Shown here one piece after another: positions 8,349 to 17,914 of a DNA stretch of 41,746 nt. Source of the DNA: Desulfobulbus propionicus. Its GTDB lineage: Bacteria > Desulfobacterota > Desulfobulbia > Desulfobulbales > Desulfobulbaceae. The stretch lies in assembly GCA_002746685.1 (NCBI GenBank), contig PDQK01000011.1, forward strand, positions 1 to 41,746. The letters run 5' to 3'. Position numbers and translations under genes: made by a program. The notes under the pieces are model-generated. The model searched no databases and was not told the DNA's origin. It was given only the letters and a program-made list of their open reading frames with translations. The number at the start of each line of letters is the position of its first letter. The first letter of the stretch is position 1.

Positions 8349-8734
8349 GATACACAAGAAAAAGTGCAGGTTGACGAAGACAGCTCTCAAAATGATAACC
8401 AGAATTACCAGAGTTGTTTATCCAGCACAAGTACTCTTACTCAAAAAGATTGGGGGAGATTGTTGGTTGCTCTTTTCGGCCAGCACGTAAAACCTGAAGA
8501 AAACGTCTTGCCGTTATATCAAAAATGACTTTAGCACCACCATTTACCCAAATGATGCAGACACTCCTGTTTAAGGCAAGGCTAAATTTTCACCATAATA
8601 CCGCTGTATAGCATCCTGTTTCTATTTACAACCTCAGGGAAAAGGACTATGTTGGCTTTTTTTATTTTCTCAATAAACCACCAGCTACTCAGCATCTTAC
8701 GAATTTTCACGGGTCGGTCTGGCCCCATTTTTTT
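8349..8734. other. Intergenic region upstream of rlmKL and the ybaK-like gene
   Basis: 386 nt between divergent genes with no supported ORF or RNA gene. It should hold promoters for both. One plausible plus-strand promoter is listed separately; nothing else stands out. Confidence 0.6.
8625..8653 (+). promoter_or_regulatory. Candidate sigma-70-type promoter for rlmKL
   Basis: TTTACA (8625-8630) and TATGTT (8648-8653) are spaced by 17 nt, about 80 nt before the rlmKL ATG. Matches to consensus are 5 of 6 and 4 of 6. This is a prediction by eye. Confidence 0.35.
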
Positions 8735-10954
8735 ATGGCAACTGTTCGAAAAAAACCAAAATCCAGGAAGCAACCCCTTGTTTTCACTGCAACCTGCGGC
8801 TCAGGGCTTGAAGCAATAGTCCAAGAAGAAATCCTTGCCTGTGGCGGCAAAGAGGTAACCACCACACCTGGCGCAGTCCACTGGACAGGCACCAGGGAAA
8901 GCGCATACCGGGCCTGTTTATGGTCCAGGTTTGCTTCCCGCATTCTCCTCCAGTTGAAAAGCTTTGCAGCTCCAGATACCGACACGCTTTACGAGCAGGT
9001 CAGTGCTGTCAAATGGGACGAACACTTTGATTTCAAGAAAACCTTTGCCGTCTTTACCACCCTGGTTGATGCGCAGATCAATCATAGTCAATACGCATCA
9101 TTGCGGGTAAAGGATGCCATTGTAGACCAATTCAGAAAGCGGTTTGGGAAACGTCCAGATGTGGACAGCTACCACCCCCATATTCGTTTAAACCTCCATA
9201 TCAACGGGGTGAACGCAACCTTATCACTTGATTTTTCTGGAGACAGCCTCCACCGGCGCGGCTATCGCACTGCAGCGGGTGAAGCGCCATTAAAAGAGAC
9301 CCTTGCTGCAGCGTTGATCCACCTGTCAGGTTTTATGCAGGAAATAGATGCAAGCAGCTGCCTGCTGGATCCCATGTGCGGCAGCGGGACCCTGCTGATT
9401 GAGGCTGCCCTGATGCTGAGTAATACGGCCCCTGGACTGCTGCGCAAAAAATTTGGCTTTAACGCATGGGCCAAACATGATCACAGGTTGTGGGAATTGC
9501 TCATCAATGAAGCGCTAGAAAAGGAAGATCAGGGGATCAGTAGAAAGATGCCCCAGATCATCGGCTATGATGCTGATCCTCGCATGATTGCCACGGCACG
9601 AAAAAATGTGGTGGCGGCCGGAATGCGGGAATTTATCACCATTCGTCACCGCCAGGCTGCCCATCTCCACTCGCCTGCTACCAAGGGTTTTCTGATTACC
9701 AATCCGCCTTATGGCGACCGACTCTCAGACAAGCTGACGGTTAAGTATTTGTATCGTTTTTTTGGCAGGCGTTTTCGTAACGAGTTCAAGGGCTGGAAGC
9801 TGGCCTTTTTCACCGGCAATCCAGACCTGGCAGCCATGACCAACATCAATTGGCAAAAGCGGTACAAGCTGTTTAACGGCCCCATCAAATGCCAACTCCT
9901 CATGGGTGAGCAGCAACCCTTTAGCGAGCAACAACCACATGTTTGGACTCTTACTCCCCCAGACGCGGAAAGTTCTGCTCCTGACCTTGCCAACCGGATA
10001 CGCAAGAACTGCCAGCAGCTTTTCCCCTGGGCAGAACAGGAAGGGATAAGCTGCTTTCGCATCTATGATCGGGATATCCCCGAATTTAACCTGGCCATTG
10101 ATATCTATGACCAATGGCTCCATGTACAGGAATATGCGCCCCCCTCTTCTGTTGCCCCGGAAAAGGCTGAACAACGCTTCTCGCTGGCCTTAACCACCAT
10201 CCGCAAAGTCCTTGGCGTTCCACGCAGCAGGATTTTCTTTAAAACCAGGCAAAAGCAGAAAGGAAAAGACCAGTATCAAAAGAAAGGGCAACAAAGGAAA
10301 AAACAACAGTTTCCGAGCTTTAACGAGGTGCATGAAGGGGGCAATCGCTTTCTGGTTAATTTCACCGACTACCTGGATACCGGGCTGTTCCTTGATCACC
10401 GCAATACCAGGCGAATGATCGCTGATCTGGCCCAGGGCAAAAGCTTCCTTAACCTGTTTGGTTATACCGGTTCTGCCACGGTCTATGCTGCCCAGGGTGG
10501 CGCTTCGGCCACCACCACAGTGGATGTTTCTGAAACGTACCTTAACCGTGCACGGGCTAACCTTTCGCTCAACGGATTTGGCGCCCTGCTCCATCAAACA
10601 GTTACTGCAGATTGCATGGAGTGGCTCAGATCAGAACGAAGCCGTTTTGGGCTTATTTTTGTTGATCCACCAACCTTTTCCAACTCCAGGCACCGTAAGC
10701 AAACCTTTGACATCCAGAAAGATCATAAACAGCTGCTGGAATTAGCCATGAACAGGCTCTCCCGCAACGGTAAACTGATTTTCTCCACCAACTTCAAGAA
10801 GTTTAAGCTTGATCCGGAACTTGAAAAACAGTTTGTGGTAGAGGAACTCACCGAGCAAACCGTGCCACGGGATTTTGCGCGTAAGCCCCCCATCCACAGA
10901 AGCTTTCTCCTCACCCACCCGCAGATGGCAGAGGACGCCGATTTCTCATTGTGA
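8735..10954 (+). CDS. rlmKL: Bifunctional 23S rRNA methyltransferase (m2G2445 and m7G2069), RlmKL
   Basis: This 739-residue enzyme methylates two guanines in domain V of 23S rRNA during large-subunit assembly, using S-adenosylmethionine. An N-terminal THUMP-type RNA-binding part (about residues 10-160) is followed by the RlmL methyltransferase with SAM loop DPMCGSGTL (212-220) and catalytic NPPYGDR (323-329). The C-terminal RlmK methyltransferase has FLNLFGYTGSATVYA (from about 571) and VDPPTFSNS (643-651). A basic linker near 10240-10310 (many K and Q codons) joins the halves. Length fits the fused E. coli enzyme (about 700). It is the only plus-strand gene here and converges on the DUF2062 gene. 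ATG 8735 lacks a good ribosome site. Confidence 0.96.
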   Translation: MATVRKKPKSRKQPLVFTATCGSGLEAIVQEEILACGGKEVTTTPGAVHWTGTRESAYRACLWSRFASRILLQLKSFAAPDTDTLYEQVSAVKWDEHFDFKKTFAVFTTLVDAQINHSQYASLRVKDAIVDQFRKRFGKRPDVDSYHPHIRLNLHINGVNATLSLDFSGDSLHRRGYRTAAGEAPLKETLAAALIHLSGFMQEIDASSCLLDPMCGSGTLLIEAALMLSNTAPGLLRKKFGFNAWAKHDHRLWELLINEALEKEDQGISRKMPQIIGYDADPRMIATARKNVVAAGMREFITIRHRQAAHLHSPATKGFLITNPPYGDRLSDKLTVKYLYRFFGRRFRNEFKGWKLAFFTGNPDLAAMTNINWQKRYKLFNGPIKCQLLMGEQQPFSEQQPHVWTLTPPDAESSAPDLANRIRKNCQQLFPWAEQEGISCFRIYDRDIPEFNLAIDIYDQWLHVQEYAPPSSVAPEKAEQRFSLALTTIRKVLGVPRSRIFFKTRQKQKGKDQYQKKGQQRKKQQFPSFNEVHEGGNRFLVNFTDYLDTGLFLDHRNTRRMIADLAQGKSFLNLFGYTGSATVYAAQGGASATTTVDVSETYLNRARANLSLNGFGALLHQTVTADCMEWLRSERSRFGLIFVDPPTFSNSRHRKQTFDIQKDHKQLLELAMNRLSRNGKLIFSTNFKKFKLDPELEKQFVVEELTEQTVPRDFARKPPIHRSFLLTHPQMAEDADFSL

Positions 10955-10983
10955 CGATGAGGTGATCATCCCGATGAAAGAGG

Positions 10984-11009
10984 CCAAAAAACAGCCTGTT
11001 ATTGCTGTT
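10984..11009 (-). terminator. Intrinsic terminator overlapping the stop codon of the DUF2062 gene
   Basis: On the minus strand AACAGC (11009-11004) pairs with GCTGTT (10995-10990) across an 8-nt loop and runs straight into a T tract. The TAA stop of the gene lies inside the loop. It would end the long rpsB-to-DUF2062 transcript before the convergent rlmKL. Confidence 0.55.
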
Positions 11010-11574
11010 CCTTGCTTTTTTTCTTGCTGAGCCTTCTGGCCCGTCGTTTATTCAACAGCGTTAACAGCTGATAGCTTAACCCGTAGGCAAGAGTTCCACA
11101 AATCGCGCCCACTAGAGTGCAGCCTATGAACAGTGGAATGATGATGTCCCTGCCCATTTGCATAAAATCCATGGCATGGGAGGGCAGCTCCAAAAAATCC
11201 AGACTGGCCACATTCTTCGTGATATCCAGCAGAATTTTTGAAACCTCTCGCACAGGAGGTCCTTCCCAGAAAAAACAGCCCACCCAGTAGTTAAAGGTAT
11301 ACATGGGTGCCATGGTGACGGGGTTGGTTATCCACACCGGTATCACAGCAGCAGGTCGATTGACATTCACAAGGGTAGCTAAAAACAGGGCAATGACTAT
11401 CTGTACCCCCATGGTTGGGGTGAAAGCAATAAAGGTACCCAGCCCAAGCCCACCAGCAATAGCTTTGGTGGAACCACGCAGCTTGACCACCCAACGAATC
11501 ACCGGGCGCAACTTAAACAGCAGATTTCTTCGTGGTGTATTACTCAACTTCGGCATAGTTTTTTTTTGAGCCAC
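10999..11574 (-). CDS. DUF2062 membrane protein
   Basis: A 191-residue protein with a DUF2062 core: GSTKAIAGGLGLGTFIAFTPTMGVQIVIALFLA, then NRPAAVIPVWITNPVTMAPMYTFNYWVG, and a last membrane segment (IIPLFIGCTLVGAICGTLAYGLSY). Both ends are basic (N-terminal KLRPVIRWVVKLRG, C-terminal KKRARRLSKKKSKEQ-like), suggesting cytoplasmic tails. The family is an uncharacterised inner-membrane group, sometimes fused to glycosyltransferases in other bacteria. It is the last gene of the minus-strand run, just downstream of rph. Confidence 0.85.
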   Translation of the reverse strand: MAQKKTMPKLSNTPRRNLLFKLRPVIRWVVKLRGSTKAIAGGLGLGTFIAFTPTMGVQIVIALFLATLVNVNRPAAVIPVWITNPVTMAPMYTFNYWVGCFFWEGPPVREVSKILLDITKNVASLDFLELPSHAMDFMQMGRDIIIPLFIGCTLVGAICGTLAYGLSYQLLTLLNKRRARRLSKKKSKEQQ

Positions 11575-11595
11575 TCAGTTACACAACCTATTTTT

Positions 11596-12300
11596 TTACT
11601 CCATGGGCTGATCCCAAAGGGTAAAAAGTTCCTTTATCCCCTTGGTGGCATATGCTGCCATTTCGGGAAACAGCTCTGGAGCAAAAGGTTCTCCCTCAGC
11701 AGTGGATTGAATCTCTATCCAGCGACCATCACCACTCATGACAAAGTTGGCATCCACATCAGCGGTGGAATCCAGGCTGTAGTCCAGATCAAGAACCACC
11801 TCGCCATCCTTCACCCCCACGCTAATCGCTGCAACGGGAAGGATTTCCGGCATGACAGCAAGCTTGCCCTGCTCTACCATGCGGGCAAAGGCCTGTCTAA
11901 TGGCAAGTGCGCTCCCCGTGATCGAGGCACAGCGCGTACCACCATCAGCGTTAATCACATCGCAATCCACTCTTAAGGTATATTCACCCAAGGTGGTGAG
12001 ATCAACCATCATTCTCAACGATCTGCCAATCAGGCGCTGAATTTCATAGGTTCGTCCTGATCTGCCACTGACCGCTTCCCGCCGTCCCCTTGAATGGGTG
12101 GCTCCCGGCAGCATCCCGTATTCTGCAGTTATCCAGCCCTGACCGCGACCAGCTAAAAACGAGGGCACCCGGTCTTCCACAGACACCGAGCAAATGACAT
12201 GGGTATGCCCCATCTTCATCAGCACCGAACCGTCTGCATTCGGTTGGAAACCATATTCAATAGAAAAGGGACGCAGGCTATCTGAGGCTCGATCAGTCAT
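11596..12300 (-). CDS. rph: Ribonuclease PH (tRNA nucleotidyltransferase)
   Basis: RNase PH trims 3' tails of tRNA precursors with phosphate, acting as a hexameric ring. The 234-residue sequence is full length for the family and shows [19 protein letters not shown], the phosphate-binding [37 protein letters not shown] and [21 protein letters not shown] 12300 gives the usual N-terminus ([13 protein letters not shown]). It follows the Smr gene closely and probably shares its transcript. Confidence 0.96.
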   Translation of the reverse strand: MTDRASDSLRPFSIEYGFQPNADGSVLMKMGHTHVICSVSVEDRVPSFLAGRGQGWITAEYGMLPGATHSRGRREAVSGRSGRTYEIQRLIGRSLRMMVDLTTLGEYTLRVDCDVINADGGTRCASITGSALAIRQAFARMVEQGKLAVMPEILPVAAISVGVKDGEVVLDLDYSLDSTADVDANFVMSGDGRWIEIQSTAEGEPFAPELFPEMAAYATKGIKELFTLWDQPME

Positions 12301-12355
12301 GGGGTTCTCCAGGGTTGTAAGCGAAAGTGGGAATGGTAAAGCAAGGTTGGAAACA

Positions 12356-12817
12356 CTATAAAATAACCAGGGTTACACCGGGGTTTCTTTTATTCAGATC
12401 CCGGTGCTCAGCTAAAAATGGAAACCGTCTGATGAGCTGGCGTCCCTGGCCTGATTTTTTTGCAAATTCCTCTCCAGGGATCACCTGGTTAATCCTGTGT
12501 TGATGGTGCAGAAAACTCAAATGCTGACGAATTTCGCGCCGAATGGAGCCGCCTTTTCCGGTTGAGCCATAACCATGAATTAAAGTAATGACCTTCACTC
12601 CCTGCCTGCTGGCAAGGTAGAGTTCATTGCGCAGTCGTTCCATGGCCTGCTCCACCAGCGGCATCCCCTTTTCCAGGTTGAGAATGCGATGCTCCAGCCC
12701 TTTCTGTTCCTGGCGCACAGGTTCGCACGGTGACTGGCAAAAAGGGCAGACCGCTGCGGTGGGGGAAATAGTATTACCGCAGACCTGACAGGGTATTTCT
12801 TGCACACAACTCCTCAT
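12356..12817 (-). CDS. Zinc-ribbon protein with divergent Smr domain
   Basis: The 153-residue product starts with a zinc ribbon (CQVCG...CPFCQSPC, about residues 9-31), then an Smr-like domain. It keeps the [10 protein letters not shown] loop and LRREI-type helix ([10 protein letters not shown]) but has LNLEKG where Smr nucleases have a DLHG motif. Smr domains are nucleases in several proteins, including SmrB acting on collided ribosomes; loss of DLHG makes nuclease activity doubtful here. ATG 12817 lies 14 nt after the rel stop; an alternative in-frame GTG at 12805 has AGGAG four nt upstream and would start right before the zinc ribbon. A TTG at 12850 overlapping rel is less likely. Its place between rel and rph hints at translation or RNA quality control. 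Confidence 0.75.
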   Translation of the reverse strand: MRSCVQEIPCQVCGNTISPTAAVCPFCQSPCEPVRQEQKGLEHRILNLEKGMPLVEQAMERLRNELYLASRQGVKVITLIHGYGSTGKGGSIRREIRQHLSFLHHQHRINQVIPGEEFAKKSGQGRQLIRRFPFLAEHRDLNKRNPGVTLVIL

Positions 12818-12830
12818 GGAACTTGACAGG

Positions 12831-14993
12831 TCAGGCCCTGCGCACCTCAATGACCTCTGGCATCTGACGAAGATGCTGTTTAAGCAGCCTCAACTGCTCC
12901 AGGTCAGTCACCTCCAGCACCACCCGAATAAGGGCAGTATTTTCAGCCGTGGTCTTGGCGGTCAGCTCAACGATATTGGCATCATCGGTGCTGATGGTGG
13001 AACTCACCTCAGCAAGGATGGATTTGCGGTTTTCCGCCTTAATAATCAGTGATGAGCGATGGGTGCTCTTCTTTGATCCTGACCAGGTAACATCAATCCA
13101 GCGGGTAGGATCAGCAGCGAGCAGGTTAGGGCAATCAGAACGATGAATGGAAATACCTGACCCGGTAGTAATAAAGCCCATAATGCTATCGCCAGGTATA
13201 GGCTTGCAACATTGACTGATCTTGACCAACATATCATCAATGCCATCAATGTTCATGGAATCCCTGGGCGAGGACTCCAAGCGATTTTCAGCAGCCCTGC
13301 GCAGCCGCTCCTGCTGTTCTTCTTCTCTGCGCTTCTCTTCAGCCTCCTTGAACTCTTCCGGCTGCAGGGCGCGTTTGAGCTGTGGGAGGGTGATAGTGCC
13401 CCCACCAATCTTGATCATCAGGTCATCCAGGGAAGCACAGCGCAGGTCTTTTAACAATAACCTCAAGTGTCCGCCTTTGACCAGGCCACGGATAGAAACA
13501 TGATATTTGCGCAGTTCCCGCTCACAGATTTCCCGCCCCAGTTTCAGGGAACGTTCCCGCTCCTGCTTGCGCAACCACTGGCGAATCCGGGTTTTAGCCT
13601 TGGAGGTCTTGATAAACTGGAGCCAGGCCCGTTTGGGATGTTGCTCCTTTTTGGTGATGATCTCGACAATATCACCGCTCTGCAGCTCATGCTTGAGCTG
13701 CACCATCTGCCCATTTACCTTGGCTCCCACGCACGTATCACCCACTGCAGTATGGATAGCATAGGCAAAGTCAATGGGGGTAGAGCCACGGGGGAGCTCG
13801 CACACCTCTCCGGTGGGGGTGAGCGCATAGACATCAGGCTCAAACAGCTCGCCGCGCACTGAGTCCATGAACTCGCCAGGATCTTCTACCTCCTGGAGTG
13901 TCTGGACCAGATTTTTCAGATCCTTGAATACCCGAGCATCCTTATCCGAGATATCCTGACCTTCCTTATACGCCCAGTGGGCAGCAATCCCTTCCTGAGC
14001 AATGACATCCATCTCCTCGGTGCGGATCTGGATTTCTATAAAATGGCCCCTGGGGCCAGCAACGGTGGTATGAAGCGACTGGTAATTGTTGGCCTTGGGC
14101 GAGGAGATAAAGTCCTTAATCCGACCCTGCACCGGAGTCCACTCCCCATGCACCGTACCAAGCGCCTTATAGCACTGCTCCACCGTACGGACGATGATCC
14201 GGAAGGCCACCTTGTCGTACACGCGCTCAAGCGGAATTTTTTGGACTACCAGCTTTTTATAGATGGAATAGATATGCTTGGGGCGTCCGATAATCCGCAC
14301 CGGATACACTCCATCTGCGTTGAGCTTCTGGTGAAGGATATCGATAACTTCAGTTACATACTCCTGGCGCTCCTCCAGGGTTGATTCCAGGTGGGAGTTC
14401 AGGTAGGCATACTCGGCAGGAAAAAGGTGTTGAAAGGCCAAATCTTCCAGCTCACGCTTGAGCCAGTCAATCCCCAGCCGACTGGCAAGCGGTGCATAGA
14501 GATCCATGGTCTCGCGAGCTTTATGGCGACGCGTATCCTCGTCAACCTTATCCAGGATTATCATATCCTGAAGAAGGTCTGCAAGCTTAACCAGGAGCAC
14601 CCGGATATCAGCGCCAATGGCAAGCAACAGCTTGCGAATATTCCCCGCCTGATGCGCCAGTTTGGAGTTATACTGCACATTGGTGATACGGGTGGCACCA
14701 TCAACGATGTGAGCCACATCACTGCCAAAGAGCTCCTGCAGTTCTTCTCGGGTTGCCACCTCCTCTTTCAGCGTACCATGGAGTAATCCAGCAATGATGG
14801 TGTCGATGTCGAGCTTCATGGCAGCCAAACTGGAGGCTACCTCAATGAGATGCTCTACATAGGGGTCACCGGACCAGTGCAGTTTCCCTTGATGACGTTC
14901 ACAAATGAACTGATACGCCTTTTGCAACGGCTCCAGTTCTACTCCGTGAAGATAGCTGGAGGCAAGTGAGATGAGGCTGTTGATATCAGACAT
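12831..14993 (-). CDS. Rel-family (p)ppGpp synthetase with degenerate hydrolase (HD) domain
   Basis: A 720-residue RelA/SpoT homologue that should make the alarmone (p)ppGpp from ATP and GDP/GTP. The synthetase site is intact: GRPKHIYSIYKK (236-247), D260, RIKD (291-294, the RXKD form of bifunctional Rel enzymes rather than the EXDD form of RelA), YQSLHTT (304-310) and EIQIRT (320-325). TGS (about 390-450) and C-terminal ACT (about 650-720) domains follow. The N-terminal hydrolase fold is recognisable and H48 is present, but HDxxED is HGTLKE (72-77), and the ADRLHNM motif is ADLLQDM (138-144). Metal binding and hydrolysis are probably lost. It lies 17 nt after proS in the same transcript. A second homologue with an active hydrolase would be expected elsewhere. 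Confidence 0.93.
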   Translation of the reverse strand: MSDINSLISLASSYLHGVELEPLQKAYQFICERHQGKLHWSGDPYVEHLIEVASSLAAMKLDIDTIIAGLLHGTLKEEVATREELQELFGSDVAHIVDGATRITNVQYNSKLAHQAGNIRKLLLAIGADIRVLLVKLADLLQDMIILDKVDEDTRRHKARETMDLYAPLASRLGIDWLKRELEDLAFQHLFPAEYAYLNSHLESTLEERQEYVTEVIDILHQKLNADGVYPVRIIGRPKHIYSIYKKLVVQKIPLERVYDKVAFRIIVRTVEQCYKALGTVHGEWTPVQGRIKDFISSPKANNYQSLHTTVAGPRGHFIEIQIRTEEMDVIAQEGIAAHWAYKEGQDISDKDARVFKDLKNLVQTLQEVEDPGEFMDSVRGELFEPDVYALTPTGEVCELPRGSTPIDFAYAIHTAVGDTCVGAKVNGQMVQLKHELQSGDIVEIITKKEQHPKRAWLQFIKTSKAKTRIRQWLRKQERERSLKLGREICERELRKYHVSIRGLVKGGHLRLLLKDLRCASLDDLMIKIGGGTITLPQLKRALQPEEFKEAEEKRREEEQQERLRRAAENRLESSPRDSMNIDGIDDMLVKISQCCKPIPGDSIMGFITTGSGISIHRSDCPNLLAADPTRWIDVTWSGSKKSTHRSSLIIKAENRKSILAEVSSTISTDDANIVELTAKTTAENTALIRVVLEVTDLEQLRLLKQHLRQMPEVIEVRRA

Positions 14994-15010
14994 AACGACC
15001 TCTTAACCTA

Positions 15011-16726
15011 TCAGGTAAAGGCATCCTCAATGAGCCCGGTGATAGCGTCTACTGCCTCTGTATAGGCAATGTTTACGGTCTCGCCGGTTTTTCTGTGGCG
15101 TAACTCCACCTCACCATTTTTCTCATAGGTTTTACCAAGGGTTACGCGGAAAGGGATACCAAGCAGATCAGCATCTTTGAACTTTGAACCGGGACGTTCA
15201 TCCCGGTCATCATACAGCACGTCACATCCCCTTTGCTTGAGATGCTCATAAAGCTCTTCCGCAGCCGTGGTGGTCTGTTGGTTTTTTACACTCAGGTTAA
15301 GAATAATGACCTGAAATGGAGCCATGGGAACCGGGAAAATGATCCCGTTCTCATCGTGATTCTGTTCAATGGCCGCTGCAACCACCCGGCTTACACCAAT
15401 ACCGTAGCACCCCATGACAAAATGATGCTCACCACCTTCGTTGTCCTGATAGGTTGCGTTCATGGACTCAGAATAGCCGGTTCCAAGCTTGAAGATATGA
15501 CCGACCTCGATACCTTCGGTGAGTCCGAGCTTGCCTCCACACAGTGGGCAGCTGTCTTCAGTGGTTATCTGGCGCAGATCGCCCACAATATCTGGCGTGA
15601 AATCCCTACCTGGCAGCACGTTTTTCAAGTGCATCCCCTGTTCATTGGCTCCAGTTACGCATCCAGGCATCTGCATAACTTCGTAATCAGCCACGACTTT
15701 CAGTTCCACTCCAACAGGTCCCAGGTAGCCTGCTGGCAGTTTGGTTCGTGGCCACACCTCTTCTTCAGGTAACGGTTCCACATCATCAGCACCAAGCAGA
15801 TTTTTCAGCTTCACAGACTGTACATCGCGATCACCACGAACCAGGGCAATAACCACCTCTCCATCAGCTTCATAGAGCATGGTTTTAACAATATCAGCCG
15901 GAGTTATTGCCAGGAGTTCTGCAACCCGGTCCACTTTTTTGGTCCCCGGAGTATCCACCTGTTCCATGGCAGGGATGTCTTCCTGGTTTGGTGGTTCTGC
16001 TGTGGGAGCTGCAATGGCAGCCTTTTCAACGTTTGCGGCATAATCGCAGGCCTGACAGATCACCAGGGTATCTTCACCGGTTTCAGCCAGCACCATGAAT
16101 TCATGGGAGAATGAGCCACCAATAGAGCCACTGTCCGCCTCTACTGCACGGAACTCCAGCCCACAGCGATGAAACACCCTGTAATAGGCATCACGCATGA
16201 TCTCATAACTCTTGCTCGCGCCTGCATCATCGACATCAAAGGAGTACGCATCCTTCATCACAAATTCACGTCCGCGCATGAGGCCAAAGCGAGGTCTGAT
16301 CTCATCCCTGAATTTGGTCTGAATCTGGTACAGATTCACCGGCAGCTGGCGGTAGGAGTGGAGTTCCCTTCTGGCAATATCAGTCACCACCTCTTCGTGG
16401 GTGGGGCCAAGACAGTACTCCCGGTCGTGACGATCCTTAAAGCGGAGCAGCTCAGGGCCATACTTTTTCCAGCGCCCGGATTCCTGCCACAAATTGCCAG
16501 GCTGTACCATGGGCATGAGGATTTCCTGAGCACCGGCACGGTTCATCTCTTCGCGTACGATCTCAGTCACCTTTTGGAGGGCCAGAAAACCAAGGGGCAG
16601 GTAGGTGTACATCCCGGAGGTCAGCTTGCGGATAAATCCACCGCGAAGCAACAGTTGATGGCTGACAACTTCAGCCTCTGCCGGGTTTTCCTTGGTGGTG
16701 GGCAATAACAGTTGTGAATAACGCAT
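15011..16726 (-). CDS. proS: Prolyl-tRNA synthetase, bacterial type with editing insertion
   Basis: This class II synthetase (571 residues) charges tRNA(Pro). Motif 2 appears as FRDEIRPRFGLMRGREF, followed by MKDAYSFD, and motif 3 as GIGVSRVVAAAIEQ. Between them lies the YbaK-like editing insertion (about residues 225-390, with DIVKTMLYEADGE and KLKNLLGADDVEPL), which removes mischarged Ala. The C-terminal anticodon-binding domain has DDRDERPGSKFKDADLLGIP. ATG 16726 is preceded by GAGGAG at good spacing; a TTG at 16744 is upstream of the ribosome site and was rejected. A free YbaK-family protein is also encoded in this window. Confidence 0.97.
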   Translation of the reverse strand: MRYSQLLLPTTKENPAEAEVVSHQLLLRGGFIRKLTSGMYTYLPLGFLALQKVTEIVREEMNRAGAQEILMPMVQPGNLWQESGRWKKYGPELLRFKDRHDREYCLGPTHEEVVTDIARRELHSYRQLPVNLYQIQTKFRDEIRPRFGLMRGREFVMKDAYSFDVDDAGASKSYEIMRDAYYRVFHRCGLEFRAVEADSGSIGGSFSHEFMVLAETGEDTLVICQACDYAANVEKAAIAAPTAEPPNQEDIPAMEQVDTPGTKKVDRVAELLAITPADIVKTMLYEADGEVVIALVRGDRDVQSVKLKNLLGADDVEPLPEEEVWPRTKLPAGYLGPVGVELKVVADYEVMQMPGCVTGANEQGMHLKNVLPGRDFTPDIVGDLRQITTEDSCPLCGGKLGLTEGIEVGHIFKLGTGYSESMNATYQDNEGGEHHFVMGCYGIGVSRVVAAAIEQNHDENGIIFPVPMAPFQVIILNLSVKNQQTTTAAEELYEHLKQRGCDVLYDDRDERPGSKFKDADLLGIPFRVTLGKTYEKNGEVELRHRKTGETVNIAYTEAVDAITGLIEDAFT

Positions 16727-16811
16727 TGGTTTTCTTCTCCTCAAACTTTATGCAACACGGACTGGGGCCGTTATTATCTGATCTGGAACATACGCTGCGA
16801 CAACAGATACC

Positions 16812-17897
16812 TTAAATCATTTTCTTGTGTTCTTGTTCAAGAATATCCAGCTCATATAAAAAGGTTTTCAGCAACTCGTGCTCGGGTACCTTTTTATAAA
16901 TTTTACCCTTCTTAAAAATAATGCCAACTCCTTTCCCGCCAGCAATACCGATATCTGCTTCGCTGGCCTCACCAGGACCATTGACCACGCACCCCATTAC
17001 CGCCACCTTCAGTGGACTTTCCATGGTCTGGAGATGGGCTTCAACCTGCTCTGCAAGAGTGAACAGTTCAATCTTTGTCCGACCACAGGTCGGGCAGGAA
17101 ATCAGCTCTGGCCCACGCTCCCGGATACGCAGTGATCGGAGCAGTTCATAGCCCACCTTGATTTCCTCAACCGGGTCTCTGGTGAGCGAAACACGAAGGG
17201 TATCACCAATGCCGTCAAAAAGCAGTATCCCCAACCCCACGCTGGACTTCACTGTACCGGGAATAAGGCCGCCTGCTTCAGTTACCCCGATGTGGAGCGG
17301 ATAGTCGGTGAGTTCAGCAAGCTGCCGGTAGCCAGCAATGGTGGTCAGGGTGTCCGATGACTTGATGGAAATCTTCAGGTTATGGAAGTCTTGTTCTTCA
17401 AGCAGGGCCACATTACGCAACGCACTTTGAATGAGCGCATCCGGTTTCTGTGGAGTGGGGTAGCCGTATTGGGCCAGCAAATCCTTTTCAATGGAACCGG
17501 AGTTGACCCCCACCCGGATGGGCACATCATGCATTTTGACAGCATCCACCACCTTACGAAGTTTTTCAGCTCCCCCCAGATTCCCTGGATTAATCCGAAT
17601 ACACTGTGCTCCATGCTCGAGAGCGGCGATGGCTAAACGGGCATCAAAATGAATATCTGCAATGAGCGGAATGGATATCTGGTCGCGAATGTTCTGTACT
17701 GCCTGTGCTGCCCCCATATCCGGAACAGCAACCCGGATAATTTCACAGCCAACCTGCTCCAGGCGATGGATCTGAGCTACGGTGGCCTCAATATCAGCAG
17801 TATCCGTATTGGTCATAGACTGGACACAGACCGGGGCACCATCACCAATGGGTACATCACCAACATAGATACGACGGGTTATCTTTCGTGTAATCAT
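16812..17897 (-). CDS. ispG: 4-hydroxy-3-methylbut-2-en-1-yl diphosphate synthase (flavodoxin/ferredoxin), IspG
   Basis: IspG converts MEcPP to HMBPP in the non-mevalonate isoprenoid pathway with a [4Fe-4S] cluster. The 361-residue sequence has ITRKITRRIYVGDVPIG and VQSMTNTDTAD at the start of the TIM barrel, LRVSLTRDPVEEI, and the cluster ligands in SCPTCGRT and MGCVVNGPGEA, where the glutamate is also a ligand. Start ATG 17897 follows GAAGAGG; the TTG at 17918 is upstream of it. It lies downstream of tsaB and upstream of proS, and works in the same pathway as dxr three genes upstream. Confidence 0.97.
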   Translation of the reverse strand: MITRKITRRIYVGDVPIGDGAPVCVQSMTNTDTADIEATVAQIHRLEQVGCEIIRVAVPDMGAAQAVQNIRDQISIPLIADIHFDARLAIAALEHGAQCIRINPGNLGGAEKLRKVVDAVKMHDVPIRVGVNSGSIEKDLLAQYGYPTPQKPDALIQSALRNVALLEEQDFHNLKISIKSSDTLTTIAGYRQLAELTDYPLHIGVTEAGGLIPGTVKSSVGLGILLFDGIGDTLRVSLTRDPVEEIKVGYELLRSLRIRERGPELISCPTCGRTKIELFTLAEQVEAHLQTMESPLKVAVMGCVVNGPGEASEADIGIAGGKGVGIIFKKGKIYKKVPEHELLKTFLYELDILEQEHKKMI

Positions 17898-17914
17898 CGC
17901 CTCTTCCCTGGTGT

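Noticed and set aside
15233..16708. Two plus-strand frames of 179 codons opposite proS
   Set aside because: They are shadows of a well-conserved synthetase gene with clear motifs on the other strand.
16727..16744. TTG start for proS adding six residues
   Set aside because: It lies upstream of the GAGGAG ribosome site, which serves ATG 16726.
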